From assembly GCF_000764305.2 (NCBI RefSeq), contig NW_025930616.1, forward strand, positions 62,001-126,000: DNA of 64,000 nucleotides. The letters are read 5' to 3'. The position numbers and the translations under genes were made by a program. This DNA comes from Hyalella azteca. Lineage: Eukaryota; Arthropoda; Malacostraca; Amphipoda; Hyalellidae. Below, piece by piece: positions 31,381-44,164 of the stretch (the stretch's first letter is position 1; each line of letters starts with the position of its first letter). Under the pieces are notes generated by a model, which made no database searches, had not been told where the DNA came from, and saw nothing but the letters and a program-made list of their open reading frames with translations.

Positions 31381-33894
31381 CTGCAACAGTGAGATGTATT
31401 TTTAATTGTCAATATTTTCCAAGTCAATAAATTCTGAAAGCCTAGTACAAAGTACGTATTTTAAGGTTAAGCATTAAAGAAAATTATCGATGCCCTTTAA
31501 ACCTTAAACTGTCGCCGCTCATATAAAACACAACAATCGCCTTAAATTGTCGCCTCGCCAACGACACTAGAATCGAATCATGCATATTAATACGAGAATT
31601 TATTCATTAGAAGGTATTAAGTTTGAGGTTAAAATATAAAATGCTCGCTTATGTAAATTATTTTCAAATAGCTACAGAATTCTCAACACCAGCAAGCAGC
31701 AGCGCAGTACATTAAACATGTGCAGCCGTTGCACCTGACAGTAAACATGCTATGATATTTAATTAAGTCGCTCGACACCTGCTCTCCCGAGAACATGCGA
31801 GGCGCTCCTAAATCTAGAAATCTGTAAGAGTTCCAAGCTAAGAAAATTGTGTAGAATAAGATTTTGAGATCCAAAAGCAATTTGCAGAGTCGCGCCTCGC
31901 AGCTAAGCAAGTTAGCGACCGCGTTGGGCCAAGCAAATTCGTATGCGACTCTCGCCTCTTAGCTCCCTGCAGGCTCGCCAAGATGTCAATAATCTACGCA
32001 ATCTCACATTTCCTGGCTCAGGAAATCTAGAACTGAGGCGGCTTCCTTGTTTTTGTTCATTTCTTTATTTTGTTTATTGTAGTTCTTGTGACGAAATTGT
32101 ATTTATATATGCCAGAGCACCATGACGCTCTGCATTAGCCTCAGTTACATTATAATCTTTAAAGAATTGAATAAATAACTTTTAACTTAATATGCCTTTC
32201 TTCCTGATGACGAGTAATAACTTCCTGTGTAGTTCAACAAAGAGTCTCATCATGAACGCTTAATTACAACAGACTTGAAGTAACAAAAAATGCTAATTTG
32301 GTAACAAGAAAAAACTTGCGGAGAACCAATGGCATCACAAGAAAAATTGACGCGTATAACACATCCAGAACATTCTGGAATCATCTTAATATTTCGAAAC
32401 GGCTATCCATTTATTCAAACAGGAGAATTTACTAAATTAAATTATTGTCGGAAATAAACTTGCGCTTATCCTGTAAAATTCATCTTCAAAAGTCGGCGGC
32501 TAAGACTTCACAAATCAATATCATTTATTGAAATATTCTGAGTTCTAGTGGAAAACAAGAACTTCGCTCAATAAAGTTCTGCGTAAGTTTATATAACGTT
32601 GCACAATGCTCGGATATTTCGAATTCTAGTGGAAAACGAGAACATGATCTAAAAAATTTTGAATATATTCATAATAAGTTGCTCCATTTCAAAATATTCT
32701 GAATTCTGTTCTGTTTTGATCGACATTAAACCATTTAAACGCAATTCACGAGAGTAATTCATCATTCATTTCTTTTCCAGACTAAACGTGCACAAATGTT
32801 GCTGGCGGTGGCCCCATGACAGGCCTGGCCGCGTGCTGCTCTAAACAAGCAGTAAATATTCATGGAGGGTCGCAGTCATCGATACTCGAGGCGGCGGCGA
32901 GCCAGGCATGCACAACTTCATCGTAAATCTCATCGATTTATGCAAGCCAAAAAAAAGCCCGACAAATGAACGAATGAAACATTTTTCATTTTACACATCA
33001 AACACAAAATTTAAAATCCATAACATAACAAATATCTTCTCTTCTCATTAAAAGAACAATAGAACACTATACGTGCAACATTTCTATGAACAGCACAACA
33101 CTGCCATCCCTTGAGGCTGCAACTCATGACGTGGAAATTGTGCAACAATGACGTGGAAATTGTGCAACGATGACGTGGAAATTATGCAACCGGAAATTGC
33201 GGAAATTTTGTGATGACGTGAAAATTATGAAACTCATCACTAGGTACTAGCGAAGCTTCCTGATTATGGAAGCTATACAAAAAAATTAAACGTGTAACGT
33301 CACATCACTTGTCCCACTGTGACTAATAACGATCACATACGGTATAGTAAAAATTTATTACGATAACAACAGACAGGCCTATGAGAGTGTTGCAACATTG
33401 CGCAGTGCAACACACGTGTTGGCAACATGAGGTCTAAAGGCAAGGAAATGATCATATCAGCGACACAGGAGGAGCTAGAGGTATGCACGTGTTTCTTCGT
33501 AAGGCTTCTCAAACTTCTTTCATTTCGTTAGGTTCGCTGACTGAATATTTGTACTTGTTTGACGTGAAAATAATTTTAGTACATTTTATACCTTTTATAC
33601 CTTTTAGTGAAATCTCCATCGAGCCGGCAACTTTATCAAATACAGTGACTCACTATATTAAATTTTAAATATATTAAACATGTAACTAATTACAGTATAA
33701 GAATATTCATCAAAATAAGGATTTAAATTGTAAAATTTATCAAAAAATGGTTAGATAGCATACAATGCAGAAAATTAAAAGTTTAGATTACAAATAATTT
33801 GCCAAAATTATGTCCTAAATGGGATACAATAAATCAAAATATGGGCTTATTTACCATAAAAATATATCGAAATAACGATCACCGACACGTATAA

Positions 33895-34204
33895 TCAATT
33901 AATTAATCACCTGCATCAATTAATTAATCACCTGCATCAATCAATTAATCACCTGTATCAATTAATTAATCACCTGCATCAATCAATTAATCACCTGCAT
34001 CAATTAATTAATCACCTACATCAATCAATTAATTACCTGCATCAATTAATTAATCACCTGCATCAATTAATTAATCACATGCATCAATTAATTAATCACC
34101 TGCATCAATTAATTAATCACCTGCATCAATTAATTAATCACCTACATCAATTAATTAATCACATGCATCAATTAATTAATCACCTACACCAATCAATTAA
34201 TCAC
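33895..34204. repeat. 21-bp minisatellite abutting the C2 exon 5 donor
   Basis: There are about 15 units of caattaattaatcacctgca plus t. On the minus strand each reads atgcaggtgattaattaatt, copying the GCAG|GTGATT donor of exon 5. Confidence 0.92.
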
Positions 34205-34295
34205 CTGCAGGTCTGATGGGCGAGGGCGGAGGAGCAGCGAAGTGCTTACGGCGACCCACGGCCTCCGTCAGCAGCCGGAACCATCCGTGCACCTT
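34205..34295 (-). CDS. Exon 5: end of C2 domain
   Basis: This 91-nt exon (phase 0 to phase 1) has acceptor tttggtgacag. It encodes KVHGWFRLLTEAVGRRKHF, matching the closing G-W-[FY]-x-L-L strand of C2 and the G-R-x-K-H text of RGS3-type proteins. Two donors fit the same phase: CGCC|GTAAGC at 34250 (shorter form) and GCAG|GTGATT at 34205 (longer form, chosen because it keeps the KH motif). The longer donor abuts a 21-bp tandem array that copies the donor sequence. Confidence 0.82.
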
Positions 34296-34422
34296 CTGTC
34301 ACCAAACATACTTTATTATTTTCAACATTTTCACTATAATAATTATGATTCGTAGTTGTTACATCTTATTTATTGACGCTACTAGCGTATTGTGAACGAG
34401 CTATATATGATTGAGGTGTTAT

Positions 34423-34587
34423 GAGCGCATTTTCTCATTTATGGAAAAATGCGCTATTGTGCTCGCCATGTCCGTCTGTACGTCCGTCCGTCTGTCTTCT
34501 GTCTGTCAGTCCGTGACTTCACGTTTTCGTCGACGAGAAAATGCGCTCTCTGTCACTCACTGCAGTGAGTACTGAGTTATATTTTTT
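34423..34587 (+). mobile_element. Dispersed short element, copy 4
   Basis: This forward copy lies in the intron upstream of exon 5, with intact ends from agcgcattttctc to gagttatatttttt. Confidence 0.8.
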
Positions 34588-35141
34588 AAAGCAGTGCAGG
34601 GGAAACCATAATATTATGATGGTAGGTGGTACTGATTTGATGCAAGTGTCGTGACGCTCCTATACGCCCAGGTTTATCAGTACTACCATTGTAAGTTACA
34701 AATACAATTTGAGACTCGATGATTTATAGTTATAGTTACTCTATACTCTACTATAATAATTATTTTCGATGATTTCCAGCAACTATTATGATAGAAAATT
34801 GAACATTAAACAAGAGAATTGTTTCAACGTTTCTAGCTGCATCGCTCCACCAAAATTGCTTTCAGAAGGCCGTACCACAGAACTGGCTTGGCGCAAGCTT
34901 CAAACTCGCTTTGAACAAATTTGAAAAAGATTTCAAAAAGGTTAGAGCAAGGATTAAACATTGTCGTAAAACAGTTTGCACAAAGTGCGAGGATGGTTAG
35001 GTTAGGTTTAAATAAGGTTTAAATCGTGTTTGAATATTGTCTGAACCACGCTAGAAACATGTTTACAACATGTTTGAAGAGCGTATTCATGTTCGGAGTT
35101 TCAAAGCCTAGTGAACGCAGATGGCTGCGTCTGTGAAATAT

Positions 35142-36430
35142 TTTGAAATAAAAATGATCATGTTCAGGCTCTCGAGCAGGAAGTTTGTAATTAATTCAAT
35201 TGGGGACGAAAAAAAGAACAAGACTTAACCTAATCGCTGGCATAAAACTTCATAGAGACAAACAAATAAGGTCAGTTGGCTATTCAAATTTTTCGTCAAT
35301 TTTTAACCTACCAATAGTTGCGAAATGAAAAGTACTTCATAAATAATTCATTCTACTTGAAATATCAACTGACATCACAACACAAAATAATATAATCAAA
35401 GTATAATATTTGGAGTAATATCGTTACTGACCCTAAAAGTTTCATAGAATTGAGTTTGTTTCTTATAAATTATTCTATTATATTAATTATCAACGAAATT
35501 ATGAAAAAGACATGTATAATAACCCAATTAATAACAATTACTGAAGAAACATTGTATAGTAACCCTGTCGATAACAATTAATGAACGAGCCTTTTATTAT
35601 ATATAGTAACCCCATTGATAACAATTACTGAACAAGCATTGTGTTATATATGGTAACCCCATTGATAGCAATTACTGAACAACCATTGTAAAATAACCCC
35701 ATTAATAACAATTAATGAACGATCATTGTATTATATATAGTAACCCCATTGATAACAATTATGACGATCATTGTGTTATATATAGTAACCCCATTGATAG
35801 CAATTACTGAACAACCATTGTATAATAACCCCATTAATAACAATAATTTGAAATAAAAATGATCATGTTCAGGCTCTCGAGCAGGAAGTTTGTAATTAAT
35901 TCAATTGGGGACTAAAAAAAGAATAAGACTTAAACTAATCACTAGCATAAAACTTCATAAAAAAATAATAATGTCAGTTGGCTAGTCAAACTTTTCGTCA
36001 ATTTTAACCAACCAATAGGTGCGAAATGAATAGTACTGCCTAAATAACAATAGTATCGATACTGCCCTATCGATAATAGTACTGCCCTATCGATAACAAT
36101 TAATGAACGAGCCTTTTATTGTATACAGTAACCCCATTGATAACAATTACTGAACAAGCATTGTGTTATATATAGTAACCCCATCAACAACAATTAATGA
36201 ACGCTCATTGTATTATATATGGTAACCTCATTGATAGCAATTACTGAACAACCATTGTATAATAACCACATTAATAACAATTAATGAACGATCATTGTGT
36301 TATACATAGTAACCCCCATCGATAACAGTTAATGAACGATCATTGTGTTATATATAGTAACCCCATTGATGACAATTACTTAACAAGCATTGTATAGTAA
36401 ACCCATCGATAACAATTAATGAACGAGCAT
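35142..36430. repeat. Complex array of about 50-bp units with a duplicated 190-bp segment
   Basis: Units of gtaaccccattgataacaat and tactgaacaagcattgt fill 35500-36430. A 190-bp segment starting tttgaaataaaaatgatcat occurs at 35142 and again at 35847 inside the array. Confidence 0.85.
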
Positions 36431-37149
36431 TGAACAATGTAAGGTAACTTTACTCAAGAACAGAATAAAGTTGCTCAATTGGTCGGTATTCAAACCTCCG
36501 TTCCTGGGCCTGGTATGCTGAAGCACTCGCTTCAATGAATAAAATATGATTACAGAGCTAAAAATGTCGTATAAAACCAAAAAGTTATTCATATCAAAAT
36601 TAGAAACGATGACAACAAGCCTATTCAAAAATGCCATTGTTCTCTCATTGTTCAGTTACTTTGCGAAAACCCCTTACAACAAACTGTAAAAATCTAAGCA
36701 GAAAATGTGTGAGCTAGATCTCATTTGATGAAAATAGGTTGCCACAAAGAATATTGTTTCAATTTATTTCATAAACAACGGATCTATATCATTTCAGATT
36801 AGACGAATAAAATCGTGTACAATTAATAAATGTGAACGGTTTTGCAGTGCTTACTGAAATTGAATTAGGATCCAATTATTTGAAACTTATAATTTATGGC
36901 TTTCGATAATCTTATAGTCCCTAACATTTGTTAAAAGTTGCTAATGTAACAAAATTAGCTTGTCTACTATTGAATGTGGTCTCCCAAGAGAGAAGAATTC
37001 TGTAGTCACCCAAGAAAGACGATTTCGCGTGCCAACGATTCGTTTAATTATCATAGGCTAATAATGGCAACTCACGGCGGCACTGCAGTGACGGTCAGTA
37101 CCGCCTGCCACGTCCATATGGTCGTCTGGTGCGTGTGAACGCATGACGC

Positions 37150-37365
37150 GAGTGGCCAGTCCAGCGTAACTCGGTCCAGCGTAACTCGATCTGGCGTAAC
37201 TCGGTCCAGCGTAACTCGGTCCAGCGTAACTCGTTCTGGGTTAACTCGTTCTGGGGTAACTTGGTCTAGCGTAACTCGGTCCAGCGTAACTCGGTCTGGC
37301 GTAACTCGGTCTGGGGTAACTCGGTCTGGCGTAACTCGGTCTGGGGTAACTCGGTCTGCGGCTTC
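37150..37365. repeat. 15-bp minisatellite with a GC-rich flank
   Basis: There are about 14 units of gtccagcgtaactcg or gtctggcgtaactcg. The adjacent 37366-37500 is GC-rich and open on the minus strand (ALGARTLRSASRDVAPRAAG), but no splice sites or homology support a gene. Confidence 0.88.
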
Positions 37366-37500
37366 AGCGCGCGCCAGGCGCTGAGAACCGAAGCTTCTTG
37401 CCAGAGTGAAGCTGCACCTGCAGCGCGCGGTGCGACATCTCGCGAGGCGGACCGAAGCGTGCGCGCGCCTAGCGCTTCAATCGGGATAGCACGCAATGCG

Positions 37501-40500
37501 CTGGAACCTATTCTAAACTACGAAGGATTTACCACGAAATTTAAGTAACCTTCCAGCACTAACAGTCAGCGTAAAATTAATCAGATTATCATTAGTTCAA
37601 GTTTGTGATAAAGAAGCACTTAATGATTAGACCAAACACACGACATTGAGTGGGCAAGAAGAAACCACTTATCCGCACCTGATCAAGCATTCTTGATTTC
37701 CGTATCTCGTTCATTTAAATTTTAGCCAAATGATTCACTAAACATCGCGTGAACTGCTTAACCACGTACGATAAGAATTAGTCTTCTCTGAGGAGCCTTA
37801 GTTTTCTCCCCAATATAGGCTCATGTTTTGGCTAGTTATTAAAATGAAGATAATTAAAAATCAAACCCGGTCCGATATAGGGTGGCAATGTAACATTGTT
37901 CATGCACCCTAATTATTTTTAGAATACGGCTCGAATGTTCTATGTGATGTCATAAATTCGTCAAAATAACTAAAGGCCTTTGAAGAAAAACAAAGGATAT
38001 TTCCAGCAATTAATAATCAACTCTCTATCTTTTAATCGAAAAAAATTGAACTTGACATTTTATTTATCCTTCAACAATAGCTATGATTCACGATGCTGTT
38101 TAACTATAGTGCTTCTATGAAACGATATAAGTCAATGACCCAAACGTTTCCTCTTTATCGGTGGCAATCTATGAACAATTAAGGAGGAAGAACGAAGTTT
38201 GATTTTACGAAAAATAAAAATGCTCTACGGCAGCACAAAGCAACCCACTGGAAAACAATGTGCTGGAAAATAAACTCTTTATGACTACATGATTGAGAAT
38301 TAATATTTCATCGTCAATAACCCTTGAAGTAAATTTACAGACGGGTTATCGGAGGCCTTTAGATGGCTGATTGTCGAGCGCGGCTCATAGAAGGCTCATG
38401 ATAATTATCGAACGTTTATTATTATATTATTATCGTGGAACGTTATTATCGCCGAGAAAATGTTGGTAGACGTGGCCTGTATGCCGAGCATCAAATATCT
38501 TGACAGCCATTAATTATAACACGCGTCAATTAGAGCAGTGCTGGGAAGAAATTTTTAAGTCAGTTTTTGTAATCGGAAAAATTAGGTAGAGTTGGCTCGA
38601 TAAAAGAAGATTTGTTGAAGACTATATAGAAAGTTTTCTAAACGATATTCTTACGGCTTTTTCGATTTTGCAAATTAGAATTTTAGTTTAATTTGTAAAT
38701 TCGAAGATAAGATTTGCATTGTTTTGTATGAGGTTTTGAACAAACATATATTCTCTTAAGTATAATACAGATTTGCAACGCTTCAAGTAAAGATTAAGAA
38801 GTTAAGTAAAAATTTATTTCTTAATCTTCTTTTTCTTTATCTTAATCTCTAAATTAAGTATTTAGAAATTAATCTTTAAGTAAAGATTAAGAAAGTAAAT
38901 ACATTAGGTATAATTTGTCTCTCAATGAGTTCATGACCATGAGTATTGACAAGTATTGTTGAATACCGTCGATTAACAAAAGCAGCTTATATGATGTATG
39001 GTAATGTTTTTATGCTTTACATGAAAATTGGTCACGTTTGAATTTCTTCCTTTATTTAGAATTAAAATCTCCGATTTTTAAGATGGTTATAAACTTTACC
39101 ACGCCAATTCATCATTGCATTATGAAAAAGTTTATATATTATACATACATAGTTTGTAAATATTTGCTTTTCGACTTTTTTCGTTTCTTGGGAGGCGAAA
39201 ATGTTTATAAATTAATATATACTACTACATAATACTACATTAATGCATTACTTTCAATTAATTACAATTACTTTCATTATTTCACTTAACAATATGTACT
39301 GCACAGTGGCGAGAGCGCTAACTGGGCTCGCTAATAACCGCTAATTAAAAAATAATCAAAGTTCGTAAGAACAAGACGTTCGTAAGGCTCGTCCTTAAGA
39401 ATACGCGCACGGGATAGTCAGGAGAACCTTGTTGATAACACAAAAAAGCTCTACCACTTAGACTGCCGATAACATCACCGGTTGGACCTTTGGCCTTGCA
39501 AATTAGCACGAGTAACGATCTCTAAAATTCGAAGTAATTATATAAAATTGACTTATCAAATTCAGCACTAGATATCGCACGAACTCAAGTCGAACAAGGG
39601 AATGGGAGAACTGCAGCCAAACTCTACGGGATCCGCACGCCTTCCTCCCGCGCGCTGCACTGCAGCATGACACCGAGGGCAGCCCTGGCTGGCTCACCCT
39701 CCCTCACTTCCCTCATGTTCTCTGCACCCACGCCTCTGTTCCCAGCAGCACCATGGAGCAACTTTCAAAAATTCAGTTGTTAAACGATCAATGCTCATTA
39801 TTTATCATGGCTAAAATAAACTTGATGTTCTCGAACGGGAGGATACTCTGCAGCAGTGGGCAATTTAGGCGGTTTATGACTATACAGAGCCAAAAGTACA
39901 CGATTATCGGCCAATTATCAATAGTTCAGGAGCATTAACGCTATTCAAGAATTTGAAGGTGTTTGAATATATGGCACAATCCTACATCCTTTATATATTG
40001 TACATGAGCCATTCTTGAGGATAAACTATTTCCAAGCAAGCACGATTCCAAAATGCCCTTCTCGAAATGTCACAAATGACCACACGAGCCATACTCAATA
40101 TTTGCAATTTGACGATTGCATAACGGAAAACTACTTTCTGCACTGGCACCCGGCTAGCTTCGACTCGATGACGGATACCTTCAAGGGAATCTCATCCCAA
40201 CCTCACTTGGTATAAAGAAAAACTAGAAAATCAGAAGACAGTTCCAAACATGGCGATCACCAGGATGACTATAGCTAAAGAAGGCGCAGCGCGCATAGAA
40301 TGTAAATGCAGGATTAACGCTTGCATCAGTCTCTGCTATAACGAATTGCACACGCATTGTGTTAAAGGTGTTTGTAGAGAGAGCAACGTTCAATTTGCTG
40401 CTGATTTGGCGCTCAGTTTGATCAGATATATCATCTTAGAATTTTAAGATACTGATTACAATATGATTACAATAAATTAATCAGATAAATTCTCAAGTCC

Positions 40501-40710
40501 TTGTTAGCAACTAGAACAGTGGTCAGTATTCAACTTTCTGGATGAACGACTTACCGCATAAATTCAACCATCAAATTAGTAAATTGCTTACTATGCTACG
40601 CATACAAATTTTAGAAGTTATCCTGCCAGAATAACCAAAGTTTCGCACCAATGATAAAACAAATGTTCAGTGAAGCAATAAGGAACTGGTGCAGAATTTG
40701 TCGTACTAAC
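37501..40710. other. Intron between exons 4 and 5, nothing recognised
   Basis: AT-rich apart from a more GC-rich patch at 39590-39760 (cccgcgcgctgcactgcagc). The patch could be a regulatory or promoter region, but nothing in it proves that. Confidence 0.5.
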
Positions 40711-40765
40711 CTTTGACAAAATGTGCCCGACGTTGAACGACATGCAGCCCAGGAACTCGCTCTTT
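40711..40765 (-). CDS. Exon 4: C2 domain, EFLGCMSFNV strand
   Basis: This 55-nt exon (phase 2 to phase 0) has acceptor tttggtcgtgcag and donor AAG|GTTAGT. It encodes KSEFLGCMSFNVGHILSK after a codon split with exon 3. L/I-G-C-M-S-F at this position is characteristic of the RGS3-type C2 domain, before the last C2 strand. Confidence 0.87.
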
Positions 40766-40977
40766 CTGCACGACCAAAGGAAAGAAAACCTTTAGCGAAC
40801 ATCACGCATGAACACGTTAAATTGATCTGCATCGGACAGCTTTGGTGATAATTGTTAGAAAAAATTAAATATCGATTAAAATTACTGGTATTCTAAATGA
40901 AATGTGGCAATTAATTACGGTATTAAAATAAACCGTAAAACTTGTACTTCACATTCCCAAGAAAACAAAAAGAAAAC

Positions 40978-41262
40978 ACTGGCTTAACGTGGTGGCCTCT
41001 ACTGCACGTTCACAAAGAACACATTCGCTTACCGTGATGGCCTCTACTGCACGTTCACAAGAACACACTCGCTTACCGTGATGGCCTCTGCTGCACGTTC
41101 ACAAGAACACACTCGCTTATCGTGATGGCCTCTACTGCACGTTCACAAGAACACACTCGCTTATCGTGATGGCCTCTACTGCACGTTCACAAAGAACACA
41201 TTCGCTTATCGTGATGGCCTCTACTGCACGTTCACAAAGAACACATTCGCTTATAGTAAGGG
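40978..41262. repeat. 44-45-bp minisatellite next to C2 exon 3
   Basis: There are about six units of cgcttatcgtgatggcctct, actgcacgttcacaagaaca and cact, between exons 3 and 4. Confidence 0.93.
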
Positions 41263-41294
41263 CTCTTATCCAACATTAATAATAAAGCGCTCAC

Positions 41295-41458
41295 TTCTTT
41301 AGGGGGTCACGATTCCACAGAGATATAAGGAGCCGCTTGCTGAGGTCTTCAGGTAGGAAGTCAAAGCTGAACTGCTGGTTGAAGTGCGGACAGTTGGTGG
41401 CTCGCAGCACCGACGTCCGACAGAAGGTGCGCTCAACTTCGTCGGGGACCAGCGATAA
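41295..41458 (-). CDS. Exon 3: C2 domain central strands
   Basis: This 164-nt exon (phase 0 to phase 2) has acceptor gttgcgcag and donor AA|GTGAGC. It encodes LSLVPDEVERTFCRTS, then CPHFNQQFSFDF and KRLLISLWNRDPLK. These are C2 hallmarks: a charged loop, a cysteine/arginine strand, the conserved P-x-F-N-x-x-F-x-F strand, and L-x-I-x-x-W-N/D-x-D. The text is close to the RGS3-type C2. A 44-45-bp minisatellite begins just downstream in the intron. Confidence 0.9.
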
Positions 41459-42046
41459 CTGCGCAACTCAACCAACGTTAATTAAGTAAAATCATTACGA
41501 TTCATTGATTGAAAATAGTCAATCTTCGTTACAAATTTGAAACAACTTAATGAAGCCAAAGATTAATGTCTAGCTACTCGCTGATCTATAAATCAATGAA
41601 ATTAAAAAATCCGGGCTTTGCACAGTAGAAAAACAATAGAAAAATACGGGCTTTGTTATATTAATAAAGTTTTCATACGAGATACATCAAGACAAGCACT
41701 CCTGACTCAAGCAGGTAATGACCAAATGTGTGCCAGTAATTGGAAACTTGGGGAGAATATTCTACAATGATGCTTACTTAGGTTCTGTGTTTGTTTACAC
41801 TTTCATAAGGCCATAAAGATTAATTCGCACAGTTATTAGGAAATTACTTGAATGTTATTAAAAATATTCATGGTTATTTAAAACCAATTTAGTTTCCCTC
41901 GTGAATTGCGAGGGCCAGTTGTTTTCCAGGTCTATCCGGTAATAGCAGCAATGTCAATATAGAACAATGGTTTTTCGACTGACCGATAAACGAGTCTGTA
42001 AATAATATTTCATAAAAAATATTAAGGATGTTTTGTTCTTGCTCAC

Positions 42047-42105
42047 CTTAACGTAAGGGTTGCAAACGCCTGATGACCGCGACTTGAGTTTGCGTGCTTC
42101 CATAA
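42047..42105 (-). CDS. Exon 2: C2 domain, EARKLK...NPYVK strand
   Basis: This 59-nt exon runs from phase 1 to phase 0. The acceptor is ctcctttgcag and the donor is AAG|GTGAGC. It encodes MEARKLKSRSSGVCNPYVK, closely matching the C2 pattern in which a hydrophobic strand and an E-A-x-x-L motif are followed by a loop and NPYVK. The loop before NPY lacks the usual acidic calcium ligand (it reads SSGVCNPY), so calcium binding may be weak or absent; this is inference. Confidence 0.88.
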
Positions 42106-42286
42106 CTGCAAAGGAGCATTGGAATTTAACATGACATTAAATTTTACCTATTTATTCATATATTTAAATAAAATAAAATATTTATTTAAATCATAAATAA
42201 AAAATTAAACTATATCGGAGAAACTTGAGGTGATTTATTCACTTGCAATATTCATTATGAAGTAAATAGAGGAAGAGAACGCTTAC

Positions 42287-42326
42287 TGTGTATGGTGAGA
42301 AGCCCACTGTTCTCGTACGCCGCTAA
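42287..42326 (-). CDS. Exon 1 of model: first beta strand of C2 domain
   Basis: This 40-nt exon reads LAAYENSGLLTIH in phase 0 and ends in phase 1. On the minus strand the acceptor is the pyrimidine-rich gtcttcttcag and the donor is A|GTAAGC. The GLLTIH text, continuing into IMEARKLK in the next exon, is the typical opening strand of a C2 domain. The exon upstream of it was not found. Confidence 0.8.
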
Positions 42327-43069
42327 CTGAAGAAGACCTGAAAAATTCGATGGCAAATTTCGGTTACAGAATGAAATGAAAAAATCAAAAAATGGTTAGA
42401 AATTCGTGACCGCCTCTAATTCAGCCAGCTTCCCCTTCATGCATCATCTAATGTTTTAAATTGTATCTTTGTTCTCGAATATTCTCATCAATCTTACAAT
42501 TTCCTTTCCATTATACGAGTGACCGGGTTTGAGTCACTCTGATTCCACAAATAATGTCTACTATCGTTTTCCTGCATGTAGACTCTATGCCCTCTGAAGC
42601 CTGGCACTTGATTATGTATTCTTTTTGCCGTTAGACACTAATCATTATTTTTATCTGTGCACTCATATATTCATTTACGTCACTCGGAATTATTCCAGCT
42701 TTTAATAATCGTTTCTTTTCGCCTTCGTTTCATCTGCTATGACCAGCTTCTTTGCACTGCATTCGCTACCGAGCAGCTTTTATGTCGCTCCCTCGCAAGA
42801 AAGAGTCGATCAGAAAAGACGGTTGAAGTCGTTGCCGTCTTTCATTAGTGAAACGAGGGAAGGATACGAGGGAAGGATACGAGGGAAGGAGGCGAGGGAA
42901 GGAGGCGAGGGTACGCCAGCACGTTACACCCCTCACCTGGCCTCAAATACCATTCTCTTCCCGGGCCCCAAACTCCCTTTGATGTGCGTATAATTTATCT
43001 AGAAATAACGCCTGTGGCTGCAAGGCTACGACGGAAATTGTTTCACAAAATAATATGCGAAACTAGCAA

Positions 43070-43861
43070 GATTATTCAAATAAAGATCATGGCGAAGAAG
43101 GAACGAGGGTAATGGCTCCCAAAATAAAATGCCTCATCAATAATATTATATTAATCTGACAGCCAATACATTAAACATTTCTCAAAAAGCTATGTTCATA
43201 ACATCTCGAATCACGAAGCATCGCAGGCTGAAGTAGAGTTTTCATGCACAACATCCAAAATTCAACGATTAAAACGCAGTGCAAACGGGCTCAAATGTGA
43301 AAATATTTATAAATATAATATTCATCCGACGAAAACTAATATTCACCTAAAAATTAGAATAATTTTTATTGTTTTTATACTCGTATAACATAGGCAGAAT
43401 GAAAGAGAAGCTCAGTGCTCCATTCATAGTATCGACTCTTTTCCTTCTAATAATTTCAATGAGATAGCAGGATTATTCAAGTAAAGATCATGGTGAAGAA
43501 GGAACGAGGATAATGGCTGCCAAAGTAAAATGCCTCATCAATAATATATTAATTTGACAGCCAATACATTAAACATTTCTCAAAAAGCTGATGTTCATAA
43601 CATCTCGAATCACGAAGCATCGCAGGCTAAATTAGAGTTTTCATGCATAATATCCAAAATTTAACGATTAAAACGAAGTGCAAACGTGTTTAAATGCGAT
43701 AAATATTAATAAATTTAATATTCATTCGACGAAATCTAATACTCACCCATAAATACGAATAATTTTTATTGTGTTTATAATACTCGTATAACATAGGCAA
43801 AATGAAAGAGAAGTGCTGCTCTCATAATATCGACTCTTTTCCTTCTAATAATTTCAATGAG
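43070..43861. repeat. About 400-bp tandem duplication
   Basis: Two diverged copies (43070-43462 and 43471-43861) both start with attattcaa(a/g)taaagatca and end with ccttctaataatttcaatga. Noncoding. Confidence 0.85.
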
Positions 43862-44164
43862 TAGGATTTGAAAGGCCAAAATATTATTCGGTACGTCAAA
43901 TGAAAACATATATTGTCCAAATAATTTTCAATTTCATTTCCTCGAGCGTGGACAACTTGTTTTCGATGACCAACCAATACCCGCAATATTTAATATACTA
44001 AGAAACATTGACGTAGGGAAGAAGCCGTTACAGGGAACGCTGCAGATTTCTTTCATAACTGAAAACGTCGAGTTTGCCGCGCATAAAGGCATCCTTCCTC
44101 CCGCACTTCCCAGAGCTACTTCCCCTTGCCAGGGCTACAGCTTCAAATGCCCCAGCCTGCGATC

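Larger units (their letters stand above)
9318..42326 (-). other. Gene span: RGS3-like C2-PDZ-DH-PH signalling protein (17 exons)
   Basis: This is a hand-built gene model on the minus strand. All 17 exons join in compatible phase and give about 1,627 codons with no stop. Domain order is C2 (residues about 6-135), PDZ (about 185-260), DH-like (about 384-545), PH (about 592-722), then a disordered tail of over 900 residues. C2 plus PDZ in this order, with the core texts VCNPYVK, LGCMSF and VPRGAGGFGF, resembles RGS3-type proteins, cytoplasmic regulators of heterotrimeric G-protein signalling. RGS3 itself is not known to me to carry a DH domain, so that part is unusual. No RGS domain is visible; it would be expected past the left edge. 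The start codon is also not identified, since the first exon listed is already internal. Family assignment rests on recalled motif similarity, not a search. Confidence 0.75.

Noticed and set aside
33895..34204. Possible CRISPR array
   Set aside because: The units are head-to-tail without unique spacers, in a eukaryotic intron next to an exon. The same holds for every other array in the window.
37266..37496. Alanine/arginine-rich minus-strand frame
   Set aside because: Half of it is the 15-bp repeat; the rest is GC-rich but unsupported by splice sites.
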